Source: Chloracidobacterium sp. CP2_5A (lineage in GTDB: Bacteria > Acidobacteriota > Blastocatellia > Chloracidobacteriales > Chloracidobacteriaceae). Taken from it: a stretch of 50,355 bases of DNA. The position numbers were made by a program, and so were the translations under genes. Shown piece after piece: positions 43,274 through 50,355 of this stretch. The notes beneath the pieces were generated by a model. That model worked only from the letters and a program-made list of their open reading frames with translations. It was not told the DNA's origin and made no database searches. Location of the stretch: positions 1 through 50,355 of the forward strand of contig NKPT01000022.1 in assembly GCA_002254845.1 (NCBI GenBank), given 5' to 3'. The stretch's first letter is position 1, and every line of letters begins with the position of its first letter.

Positions 43274-43720
43274 CTAGGAAAGCTTGGCGCGGACGAGGGC
43301 ATTGATGGCCTTGCCGTCCACGCGCTGACCGGCCAGCTTCGCCATGGCGGCTTTCATCGCGATCCCGATATCTTTCGGGGAGCTAGCGCCCGTTTCGGCA
43401 ATCGCGGCGGCGACAACGGCATCCAGCGCGTCGGCGCCTGGCGGCGGCGGCAGGTAGCTTTCCAGCAGCTCAAGCTCGGCGCGCTCCTTGTTCGCCAAAT
43501 CATTGCGCCCGCCTTTGGCAAAGGCTTCCGCGGCCTCGCGGCGCTGCTTGATGAGCGTCGCGAGCAGCGCCGTCGCCTCGGCGTCGTCGAGTTGATGGCG
43601 AGCCTCAATTTCCCGCTTTTGGAGCGCCGCCTTGACCAGGCGCAGGGCTTCGAGGCGGGCCGCGTCCCTGGCTTTGAGCGCGGCAGTCAGGTCGGCCAGC
43701 AGGCGTTCGCGGATTGTCAT
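43274..43720 (-). CDS. GatB/YqeY domain protein
   Basis: 148 residues, the usual length for YqeY-like proteins. It matches TIRERLLADLTAALKARDAARLEALRL, ALQKREIEARHQLDD and the C-terminal QRVDGKAINALVRAKL, a helical domain related to the tail of GatB that binds tRNA in amidotransferases. The stand-alone function is not well established. It starts six bases after the DUF3386 stop and precedes DUF3006 and purM. Confidence 0.85.
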   Translation of the reverse strand: MTIRERLLADLTAALKARDAARLEALRLVKAALQKREIEARHQLDDAEATALLATLIKQRREAAEAFAKGGRNDLANKERAELELLESYLPPPPGADALDAVVAAAIAETGASSPKDIGIAMKAAMAKLAGQRVDGKAINALVRAKLS

Positions 43721-43726
43721 AAGCGT

Positions 43727-44407
43727 CTAGTCGGACAAAAGCGCGAGGTCGCGCAGGTCAAGCGCGCGAACCGTGGGCTTTTCGTGGCTGATTTCAACAA
43801 CGCGAATGTGACTGGGCAAATACATTTCGCCAACCTTCTCGTACAGCTCGGTGTATTGCGCCACGCTCGCCAAGCGGCCGGTTTCCGGGTCAAAGTAGGT
43901 CACAACGTAGTGCTTGGGGAGGTGGCGCCCGTCTTCGGTTGTGACGACTTCGAGCGTGGTGATCACAAAGCGCGCGCCGTGCATCCGGCGGCAGACTTCG
44001 GTGATGACGCCGTCCTGAAGGCGATAGCTCGATTCCAGCGGATCGCCCTCGAAGACCAGCTTGACGCCCAGCGCGTTTTCCTCGCCTTCCGCAAAGCGAA
44101 CTGGATGGTCGGTCGGGACGGGCATGCCGCCCGTCCGTTCCAGCCGGTGGGCAATGTTCATCGCCAGAAGGCTCTGAAGCCACTGAACGCTTTCCGCGCG
44201 CGCGCCGGGCAACTCGCAGGCAATGTCGCGGACGCTTTTCAGCGTCACGCGGCCGCTGAGCGTTTGGGCGTCCTCGCGAAACGTCACGGACGCGGTAAAC
44301 CCGTGGAAACGCTCGTCCGGGAAAGTGGCGCGACGCGCCCGGGCATCGCGTAGAAGCGCTTCCGCTGTCGCCTGGGAACTAGCGGATACGATGACTGGAG
44401 CGGACAT
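43727..44407 (-). CDS. DUF3386-like protein (phototroph-linked)
   Basis: 226 residues from ATG 44407. The pattern fits DUF3386, known from cyanobacteria and other phototrophs: FHGFTASVTFREDAQTLSGRV, the helical middle, and the C-terminal HYVVTYFDPETGRLASVAQY followed by EKVGEMYLPSHIRVVEI. Function is unknown. A longer frame to 44605 extends across the divergent promoter region and is unlikely. It heads a run with yqeY, DUF3006 and purM. Family call moderate, based on remembered pattern. Confidence 0.7.
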   Translation of the reverse strand: MSAPVIVSASSQATAEALLRDARARRATFPDERFHGFTASVTFREDAQTLSGRVTLKSVRDIACELPGARAESVQWLQSLLAMNIAHRLERTGGMPVPTDHPVRFAEGEENALGVKLVFEGDPLESSYRLQDGVITEVCRRMHGARFVITTLEVVTTEDGRHLPKHYVVTYFDPETGRLASVAQYTELYEKVGEMYLPSHIRVVEISHEKPTVRALDLRDLALLSD

Positions 44408-44535
44408 GGTAAACTTTTTGAAGGCGAGCTCAGATTTTTGAGATAGGTTATGGACCTGCGAATATGCAAGCATAGTCGTGACGGCGGCAGGGCGCAATCC
44501 CGGCGAAGTCGCCCTGCGAGGCCAGTCGCGGCGCT

Positions 44536-44565
44536 TTGACAAGTCTTCCGGGGATTGGCTAGGGT
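44536..44565 (+). promoter_or_regulatory. Candidate promoter for the glutamine amidotransferase gene
   Basis: A perfect TTGACA -35 (44536-44541), 18-base spacer and TAGGGT (44560-44565), which matches only three of six -10 bases. It would give a leader of about 70 bases before ATG 44640. The region 44408-44639 (232 bases) is otherwise without a gene. Confidence 0.35.
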
Positions 44566-44639
44566 GCAACAATCTTGTACATCGCTTGTGACATACTGTT
44601 TCCAACGGCGTCCCCTCGGCAGGAAAGGCAAGAGCTCCT

Positions 44640-45716
44640 ATGGCGCGACAGTGGAAAGACTACTGCGAGTTTGAACCGATCTTTCAGCGCATTGAGCGCA
44701 TGCGCGTGCTTATTTTGGATAACCTCATCGCCTGCGCGTCTGATCTGAGCGACAAAGCCAGGCGCGAGCCTAACTTTGACGCCGAAGCCTGGGTGGCCGA
44801 GGAGCGCAAGATCGCCGGCTTCGCCATAGGGAACATCACGCAGAACATCAACAACCTGATTATGAAGCCCCATTGGCTGGTAGCGCGCCTGAACGAGCTG
44901 ACCGACGCCAGAGTTGCCGACTTCGATCCGGACGCCATCATCATCAGCGGAACGCTCAGAGACTTCGACCTTTATCATCCCGACTTGATCGCTCGCCTGG
45001 AGTCGTTCCTTCGGCGGACGACGATTCCGACGCTTGGCATCTGCGGCGGCCACCAGATTATGGGTCAGGCGTTCGGCGCGCGCGTGGTGACGCTCGATGG
45101 TCTTGCCCCATGGGAGAAGCGGTCGGAGCGGATGCGCGAGTATCAGTACTACCTGATCAGCGTGTTGCGCCCGCAAGATCCGCTCTTTGCCGGGATTTTG
45201 AACGAGCGCGGGCGGCGACTGCCGAAAAACACGCTGCGAGTGTGGCAGAACCACGGATTGATGCTGGAGCGCGTCCCGCCCGGCTTCTCGCTGCTCGCGA
45301 AGAGCGAGCTGACCCGCAACCAGATCATGGTCAAGCGGGGCGATGGGCAGTTGCTCTACGGCGTGCAGTTTCACCTCGAAAAATCCTTCGAGGACTGGCG
45401 CAAGCTGCCCAGCCCATGGGAGCACCGCAATGAAAGCCGCGACGGGCGACGCATGTTTGAAAACTTCTTGATTGAAGCGCTGCGACATCGCGGCAAGGCC
45501 GACCTGGTGAAGGAAGCGGCGACGCTGCCGCTGTCACCGGTCGTTTCGGCGCGGGACGCCCAGCCCGCTTACGCTTTGGCCGCCAGCGGGCAGCGGCTCA
45601 ACGGTTACGGCAATGGTCCTGCAAAAGCGCCGGCGCCGCCCTCCCTGACGCCGAGCGAGGTCGGCGGTTCGGAGCCGGCTGAGGAGTACATCGCCGACCG
45701 CCTGACCGGGCTATAG
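44640..45716 (+). CDS. Class I glutamine amidotransferase-like protein
   Basis: 358 residues. A triad typical of class I amidotransferases: nucleophile C135 in GICGGHQIM, then H245 and E247 in GVQFHLEKS. About 110 residues precede the usual fold and a Pro/Ser-rich tail of about 80 residues follows. There is no synthase domain, so the ammonia acceptor or hydrolysed amide is unknown; a gamma-glutamyl hydrolase role is also possible. ATG 44640 has AGGAAAGG about 12 bases upstream. It ends about 200 bases before the cobalamin riboswitch. Confidence 0.83.
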   Translation: MARQWKDYCEFEPIFQRIERMRVLILDNLIACASDLSDKARREPNFDAEAWVAEERKIAGFAIGNITQNINNLIMKPHWLVARLNELTDARVADFDPDAIIISGTLRDFDLYHPDLIARLESFLRRTTIPTLGICGGHQIMGQAFGARVVTLDGLAPWEKRSERMREYQYYLISVLRPQDPLFAGILNERGRRLPKNTLRVWQNHGLMLERVPPGFSLLAKSELTRNQIMVKRGDGQLLYGVQFHLEKSFEDWRKLPSPWEHRNESRDGRRMFENFLIEALRHRGKADLVKEAATLPLSPVVSARDAQPAYALAASGQRLNGYGNGPAKAPAPPSLTPSEVGGSEPAEEYIADRLTGL

Positions 45717-45887
45717 GCGACGCCGCGGGCGCGCCCCGGAAGCTGGCGCCCTTGCGACGCTGCCAAAGAAGTTCCCCAAAAGAGCGCTTTCGCGCTTTCC
45801 TCGCGCCTGCCGTCGCAGTCCGCATCCGCCAAGGGCGGTCGCTAAAAACTTGCCTTGTGTTGCCTCTTGCGCGCGCTCCAGCCAGGA

Positions 45888-45893
45888 TATATC
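45888..45893 (+). promoter_or_regulatory. Candidate -10 box for the cobalamin operon
   Basis: TATATC about 28 bases before the riboswitch. Possible -35 words (TTGCCT, TTGCGC) lie upstream but the spacing is off (15 or 22 bases), so this is weak. Confidence 0.25.
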
Positions 45894-45921
45894 TTGGCAG
45901 GCAGCATTACGTTCTTTGGCT

Positions 45922-46095
45922 TCGGGTGCCCGGCGCTTCGCTAAGCGTTGGGATAATAGGGAAGCGGGTGTAAATCCCGCGCGGTCCCGCCACTGTAACG
46001 CCAATCAGATGTTCGCGCCTCGCTAGAAGGGTCACTGCGCTTGAAGCTGCGCGGGAAGACCGGCGCGAACCGGCGAAGTCAGGAGACCTGCCCGA
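45922..46095 (+). ncRNA. Cobalamin riboswitch
   Basis: The B12-box elements are clear: GGGAAGCGGGTGTAAATCCC near 45959-45978, GCCACTG at 45989-45995 and GTCAGGAGACCTGCC at 46078-46092. Outer bases TCGGG (45922-45926) can pair with CCCGA (46091-46095) as P1. It is placed 190 bases before cbiB. Stems downstream at 46155-46171, 46216-46236 and 46241-46269 lie between the aptamer and the cbiB start. The last is close to the ribosome site, which suggests translational control, though an early terminator is also possible. Confidence 0.95.
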
Positions 46096-46154
46096 TGCCA
46101 CGCGCGGAAAGCTTCTCGCGGAAGAAGCGGCGCGGCTAACAGTCTTGTCTGGAT

Positions 46155-46171
46155 GCGCCGGAATGCGGCGC
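46155..46171 (+). other. Stem-loop 1 of the cobalamin leader
   Basis: GCGCCG and CGGCGC pair over six bases around a GAATG loop. It is followed by GTCTTCTC, too poor in T for a confident terminator. Confidence 0.5.
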
Positions 46172-46215
46172 GTCTTCTCAGCCTGTTCGCTTTCCAGCGC
46201 GTGTTCTTAAGGTGG

Positions 46216-46236
46216 GCGTCTCTGTGATTGAGACGC
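46216..46236 (+). other. Stem-loop 2 of the cobalamin leader
   Basis: GCGTCTC and GAGACGC pair over seven bases around a TGTGATT loop. Confidence 0.6.
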
Positions 46237-46240
46237 GCTC

Positions 46241-46269
46241 GGCTGCGTTTGATTCAGCTCTGCGCAGCC
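46241..46269 (+). other. Stem-loop 3 near the cbiB ribosome site
   Basis: GGCTGCG and CGCAGCC pair over seven bases around a 15-base loop; the stem ends 17 bases before ATG 46287. It may help hide the ribosome site in the B12-bound state. Confidence 0.5.
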
Positions 46270-46286
46270 AAACTGGATAACGCGCC

Positions 46287-47240
46287 ATGTCGCCCCTGCT
46301 GCTCGCCGCCGCCTACGCGCTTGACCGCCTGATTGGCGACCCGCCGCGGCTGCCGCACCCAGTACGCTGGATGGGCGCGGCCATCGCTGCCGGCGAGCGC
46401 CTCTTGCGTCCGCTAGCGCGCGGGCCGGCGACGACCTTCCTTGTTGGCGCGGCGTTGACGCTTGCCTTGGTCGGGCTGTCCTACGGCGGCAGTTTGCTCG
46501 CGCTGCGCGAGCTGTGCCGATGGTCGCCGGCCGGCGGCGCGATGGTCGCGACTTACTTGGCGGCGACAACGCTGGCCACCAGGGACCTGCTTGATGAAAC
46601 AGCAAGCGTTGTTAGCCGGTTGCTCGCCGGCGATTTGCCTGGGGCGCGGCGGCGCGTCGCCCGCATTGTGGGCCGCGACACGGACGCCCTCAGCGAAAGC
46701 GAAGTTTGCCGGGCCGCCGTTGAAACCCTTGCCGAAAGCGCCTCGGACGGCATCATTGCGCCGCTGTTCTACCTCGCCGTTGGCGGCGTCCCCGCGGCGC
46801 TGGCCTACAAAGCCGTCAACACGCTCGATTCCTGCATCGGCCACGCGGATGAGCGTTACTTCTGGTTTGGCAAGTTCGCCGCCCGCCTGGACGACATCGC
46901 CAACCTGATTCCGGCGCGGTTGACGGCCGCCTTGGTCGTCGTCGCTGCCTGGCTCAGCGGCGACGACTGGCGCGGCGCGCTGCGCGTCTGGTTCCGCGAC
47001 GCCCATCGCCACGCCAGCCCTAACGCCGGACGCCCCGAAGCCGCATTGGCCGGGGCGCTCGGCGTCCGGCTGGGCGGCGTCAACCACTACGGCGGCGTTC
47101 CCGCCACGACGGCTTTTCTGGGCGACGCCCGCCGCCCGTTGGATATCGCCGCCGTCGAGGCTGCGCGCCGGCTGGTTTCAAGCGTATCGTGGCTAGGGTT
47201 CGCCGCCGCGCTCGCATTTTGCCTCTGGAGCGTCCAATGA
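46287..47240 (+). CDS. cbiB: Adenosylcobinamide-phosphate synthase CbiB
   Basis: 317 residues, the usual length. It attaches aminopropanol phosphate (or aminopropanol) to adenosylcobyric acid, in the inner membrane. Signatures: AYALDRLIGDPPRLPHPVRWMG at the start, VGRDTDALSESEVCRAAVETLAE, SDGIIAPLFYLAVGGVPAALAYKAVNTLDS, and NAGRPEAALAGALGV. Hydrophobic segments are spread along the protein. It lies under the cobalamin riboswitch. The stop overlaps the cobD ATG as ATGA, so the two are coupled. Confidence 0.95.
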   Translation: MSPLLLAAAYALDRLIGDPPRLPHPVRWMGAAIAAGERLLRPLARGPATTFLVGAALTLALVGLSYGGSLLALRELCRWSPAGGAMVATYLAATTLATRDLLDETASVVSRLLAGDLPGARRRVARIVGRDTDALSESEVCRAAVETLAESASDGIIAPLFYLAVGGVPAALAYKAVNTLDSCIGHADERYFWFGKFAARLDDIANLIPARLTAALVVVAAWLSGDDWRGALRVWFRDAHRHASPNAGRPEAALAGALGVRLGGVNHYGGVPATTAFLGDARRPLDIAAVEAARRLVSSVSWLGFAAALAFCLWSVQ

Positions 47241-48334
47241 ATCCTTCTCCGTGGTTGTCTGTCCATGGCGGGCGGGTGTTTGAAGCGGCGCGGCGATGGG
47301 GCGTCGCGCCCGACCAAATTCTTGATTTCAGCGCTAACCTCAACCCGTGGGGGCCGCCCCAGTCAGTCAAAGACGCCGTCGCGCGCGCCGACTGGACGCG
47401 CTATCCCGACGATACGGCGCTACGCGCCGCGTTTGCGCAACGCTACAACCTCGACCCAGCCGCCGTTGTGGTCGGCAACGGCGTGGCGGGCCTGCTGTTT
47501 GACACGCTGCGCGTCTGGCGTCCGCGCCGCGTTCTCCTGCTAGAGCCGTCCTTCGCCGAGTACCGCCGGGCGCTTATCGCCGTCAACGCCTGCCTCGTCA
47601 CCAAGCCGCTGCGCGCCGAGGAACAGTTTCAACCCGACTTCGCGCGCCTTGCGCCGTTGATCCGGGAAGCGCGCGTGGACACGGTCATCCTCAATTCGCC
47701 GCACAACCCGACCGGCGCGGCTTATCCGGCCGACCGACTCCTCGACTTTATCCGTACCGTGGCGCAGCACAGCGTGCGCGTCGCGCTGGATGAGTCGTTC
47801 GCCGACTATCAGCCTGAAAGCTCGCTGGCGTACAAGGCAGCCAACCTGCCGAACGTCGTCGTCCTGCGCTCATTGACGAAGTTCTACACGATGCCGGGCC
47901 TGCGCGTCGGGGTCGCGGTGGCCTATCCGCCGCTGGCGCGCGATCTCCGCCGCCAGACTGCCGCCTGGCCGGTCGGCGCGCACGCGCTCGAAGCCGCCCG
48001 CGCCGCGCTTGGCGATGAAGCCTTCGCAACGCGCGCGCGCATCCGCAACGAGTGCGCGCGCCGCGCCTTTGCGCATGCGCTTGATGAGTTGGGCTGCGCG
48101 GTGTTTCCAAGCGCTGCCAACTTTCTGCTGATCCGGCTGCCGCGCGGCGCTGGAGCTGAGCTGGCGCGGTGGCTGGAGCCGCATCGCGTCCTCGTTCGCC
48201 GCTGCGCGGATTTTGTCGGCTTGGACGACCGCTACCTGCGCCTAGCTGTCCGCGATGACGCCGCCAACGCGCATTTGGCCGCGCTGCTCGTCCGCTGGCT
48301 ACGCGGGCAAGACTCGCTTGTCTTGACGATTTAG
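47237..48334 (+). CDS. cobD: Threonine-phosphate decarboxylase CobD
   Basis: 365 residues, PLP-dependent aminotransferase fold. It makes (R)-1-amino-2-propanol phosphate from L-threonine phosphate, the substrate used by CbiB. Visible: ILDFSANLNPWGPP at the start, NSPHNPTGAAYP, DESFADYQPE, and SLTKFYTMPGLRVG with the PLP lysine K215. The start ATG 47237 overlaps the cbiB stop (ATGA). Followed by a TonB-dependent receptor after 52 bases. Other aminotransferases share this fold, but the operon context settles the role. Confidence 0.9.
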   Translation: MNPSPWLSVHGGRVFEAARRWGVAPDQILDFSANLNPWGPPQSVKDAVARADWTRYPDDTALRAAFAQRYNLDPAAVVVGNGVAGLLFDTLRVWRPRRVLLLEPSFAEYRRALIAVNACLVTKPLRAEEQFQPDFARLAPLIREARVDTVILNSPHNPTGAAYPADRLLDFIRTVAQHSVRVALDESFADYQPESSLAYKAANLPNVVVLRSLTKFYTMPGLRVGVAVAYPPLARDLRRQTAAWPVGAHALEAARAALGDEAFATRARIRNECARRAFAHALDELGCAVFPSAANFLLIRLPRGAGAELARWLEPHRVLVRRCADFVGLDDRYLRLAVRDDAANAHLAALLVRWLRGQDSLVLTI

Positions 48335-48386
48335 TAAGATTCCTATTTGGTATCAAGATGTATCCTGAAGGAAAGGAACCTAAGCT

Positions 48387-50355
48387 ATGACTTCCTCCAT
48401 CTTCCGCTGTCTGACGCTGTGCGCGCTCTGGGCGGCGTTGTTAGCCGGAAGCGCCGTCGCGCAGTTAGGCGCTGTTCGCGGGCGGGTCTGCGACGAACAA
48501 GGCAGCCCCGTGCCGAACGCCACCATCGTCTTGCAGGGGCGCGATGCCAGCGTCCGCTTGACAACGACCAGCGGCGCGGACGGCGGCTACGCCTTTGAAG
48601 GCCTCGCTGGCCGCGACTACCTCGTCGAAGTTGAAGCCTCCGGCTTTGCGCGAGCCACGCGCCGCGTTACCGTCGGCGACGCGGCCGACATTACGCTTAG
48701 GATAGAAGGCGTCGCCGATACGGTGGTGGTGACGGCGGCGGGCGCGCCCCAAGCCGTGGATGAAGTCTCGAAAGCCGTGACGGTCATTGACCGGCAAGAA
48801 ATCCTCGACCGAAACGAATTTGCGCTCTACGAAATCCTGCGCGTCGCGCCGGGGATTCAGATTCTCAACAACGGCGGTCCCGGCGCGTTCACCCAACTGC
48901 GGACGCGCGGGCTGCGGCCCGATGCCACGGCGATCCTCTACGACGGCCTGCGCTTCCGCGACGCCTCGACCACGCAGGGCGACGCCACGTCGTTTATGTC
49001 CAATCTCAACTTCGCGGACTTCGGACGGGTGGAGTTTCTGCGCGGGTCAGGGTCGTCGCTTTACGGGACGAACGCCGTCGGCGGCGTCGTCAATATCGTC
49101 TCCAACAGCGGCGGCGGCCCAACGACCGGCTCGCTGCAACTGGAAGGCGGCGGGCTGGGGATGTTTCGGGGACGGTTTCAGCTTCAGGGCGGCTTGGGCG
49201 GGCGGTTTTCCTACAGCTTTGCGACGACGCACCTCAACGTCACGCAGGGCGTCAACGGCTGGACGCCCACCCGCAGCACCGGCGTCCAAGGGACGCTGCG
49301 CTACGACTTCACGCCCAACATCTCGCTGACCGGGCGCGTCAACGCTTCGGACGACTTTGTGGCGCTTCAGATTAGCCCCGCCACGACTGGTATTCCAGCG
49401 GCGAACTTTCCCTCGACGGGCGTCATTCCGGCGCGGTTTTTGCCCGCCGACCAGGTGCGGCGGCTGATCGCAGGCGCGCCGGCCGCGCAAATTGCGTGGG
49501 GCGATACGACCATCATTCCCAACCGGCAGGATCCTGATAATCGCCGGACATCCGACTTCGCGATGGGCGCGGTTATCTTCAGTCACGCCATCAATCCAGT
49601 GGTTGGCTACCGCGTGGCGTGGCAGCGCGTGCATACGGCGCGCGTGTTCCAAAACGGCCCGGGCGGCTTTGGCTTCCAGCCAACGACCTCAAACTTTCTC
49701 AACTACATTGGCGACATTGACACCGTGGACGCCCGCGTCAATCTGCAACCGACGCGCTGGCTCGCGTTTACGGCCGGCTACGAGTTTGAGCGCGAAGCCT
49801 ATTTTGACCGGCAGGACAACCGGCTTCCTGACCCGCTTCGGCGCGTGGACGTGCAGACCAGCATCAGTCAGAACGCCCACGCCGGCTACTTTCAGGCGCA
49901 GTTTCGGTTGCTTGACGACCGGCTCCAGCTTGCCCTGTCAGGTCGGTCGCAGGGCTTTCGGTTGAATCGCCCGACATTCTTGGCGACGGGGACGGCCAAC
50001 GCCTACGCCAACGTTCAGCTCAAGGCGCCGCCGACGGCCTATACGGGCGACATATCGGCGTCGTATTTCGTCGCCGCAAGCAAAACCAAGCTGCGCGCCC
50101 ACATCGGCAACGCCTATCGCGCCCCGGCGCTCTATGAGCGTTTCGGCGGCGGCTTTTTCAGCAATCCGGCGACGGGGTTGGTCAACTTTACGCCCTACGG
50201 CGATCCGTTCCTCGCGCCCGACCACTACAACTCGTTCGACGCAGGCATTGATCAGTACCTTTTCCGCGACCGCTTACAGATTGGGCTAACCGGCTTTTAT
50301 ACGCGCGTCATCCAGATCACGGCCTTTGACTCCAGCGGCGTGCTGAATCCGCGAA
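48387..50355 (+). CDS. TonB-dependent outer-membrane receptor, probable cobalamin transporter (partial)
   Basis: Open from ATG 48387 to the right edge, 656 residues without a stop. A signal peptide (LCALWAALLAGSAVAQ) is followed by a carboxypeptidase-regulatory-like beta domain (about 28-105, GAVRGRVCDEQGSPVPNATI), a TonB box-like TVVVTAAG, the plug (DRNEFALYEILRVAPGIQI, RTRGLRPDATAILYDG, VEFLRGSGSSLYGTNAVGG), and the beginning of the barrel (about residue 240 on). GGAAAGGA lies about nine bases before the ATG. Being in the riboswitch operon suggests it imports cobalamin or cobinamide, as BtuB does; this is by context, since the plug does not show substrate. Confidence 0.88.
   Translation, partial: MTSSIFRCLTLCALWAALLAGSAVAQLGAVRGRVCDEQGSPVPNATIVLQGRDASVRLTTTSGADGGYAFEGLAGRDYLVEVEASGFARATRRVTVGDAADITLRIEGVADTVVVTAAGAPQAVDEVSKAVTVIDRQEILDRNEFALYEILRVAPGIQILNNGGPGAFTQLRTRGLRPDATAILYDGLRFRDASTTQGDATSFMSNLNFADFGRVEFLRGSGSSLYGTNAVGGVVNIVSNSGGGPTTGSLQLEGGGLGMFRGRFQLQGGLGGRFSYSFATTHLNVTQGVNGWTPTRSTGVQGTLRYDFTPNISLTGRVNASDDFVALQISPATTGIPAANFPSTGVIPARFLPADQVRRLIAGAPAAQIAWGDTTIIPNRQDPDNRRTSDFAMGAVIFSHAINPVVGYRVAWQRVHTARVFQNGPGGFGFQPTTSNFLNYIGDIDTVDARVNLQPTRWLAFTAGYEFEREAYFDRQDNRLPDPLRRVDVQTSISQNAHAGYFQAQFRLLDDRLQLALSGRSQGFRLNRPTFLATGTANAYANVQLKAPPTAYTGDISASYFVAASKTKLRAHIGNAYRAPALYERFGGGFFSNPATGLVNFTPYGDPFLAPDHYNSFDAGIDQYLFRDRLQIGLTGFYTRVIQITAFDSSGVLNPR

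Noticed and set aside
43592-44353. Plus-strand open frame of 253 residues
   Set aside because: Shadow of the yqeY and DUF3386 genes, which have better codon pattern and tight spacing.
44559-45488. Minus-strand open frame of 309 residues opposite the glutamine amidotransferase
   Set aside because: Antisense shadow: no recognisable domain, while the plus strand shows a complete Cys-His-Glu triad.

Overview
This 50.4 kb window is a dense chromosomal segment of a GC-rich Gram-negative bacterium. It contains about 42 protein genes, a selenocysteine tRNA and a cobalamin riboswitch. I saw no insertion sequence, prophage, rRNA or CRISPR array. The best guess is a phototrophic Acidobacteriota, Chloracidobacterium-like. 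This rests on three things: a secreted VWA protein resembling the VWFA-related family first defined in Acidobacteria; a DUF3386-like protein, a family I associate with cyanobacteria and other phototrophs; and a ferredoxin/V4R cluster resembling part of the cyanobacterial photosystem-assembly (PAP) operon. No bch, psc or chlorosome gene lies in the window, so the assignment is inference.

Layout. 1-3441 (minus): a redox cluster read as coiled-coil protein, FNR-like flavoprotein, [2Fe-2S] ferredoxin, V4R protein, and a protein with two FFxxVPW motifs that runs off the left edge. 3755-5391 (minus): a PATAN response regulator and a lone PIN protein. 5542-11886 (plus): prkA, aroA, a sigma-54 response regulator and a membrane GT2 glycosyltransferase, convergent with a PilS-like histidine kinase and a phosphopantetheinyl transferase (11935-14456, minus). 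14499-17581 (plus): PHA synthase-like enzyme, crotonase and a beta-propeller lipo/secreted protein. The selenocysteine tRNA (17624-17721) follows, then penicillin-binding protein 1A and ftsY. 21973-28457 (minus): three signalling proteins (REC-zinc ribbon; TPR-REC-PATAN-Pro-rich; PDZ-membrane-GAF-PP2C). 28738-35284 (plus): VWA protein, an S41 protease homologue without its catalytic dyad, short photolyase-like protein, thioredoxin-reductase-fold flavoprotein without CXXC, GH13 enzyme and a methyltransferase. 35316-44407 (minus): SDR, P1 peptidase, rfbD-like reductase, Ser/Thr kinase, then an apparent DUF3386/yqeY/DUF3006/purM run followed by an esterase and cobT. 44640-50355 (plus): a glutamine amidotransferase, then a cobalamin riboswitch ahead of cbiB, cobD and a TonB-dependent receptor cut by the right edge.

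How it works together. cbiB, cobD, cobT and the receptor fit cobinamide/cobalamin salvage under B12 feedback. The PilS-like kinase, sigma-54 regulator and two PATAN proteins suggest surface or type IV pilus control (inference). prkA, the eukaryote-type kinase and the PP2C phosphatase add Ser/Thr phosphorylation. The most interesting candidate for a poorly described system is the redox cluster at the left edge.
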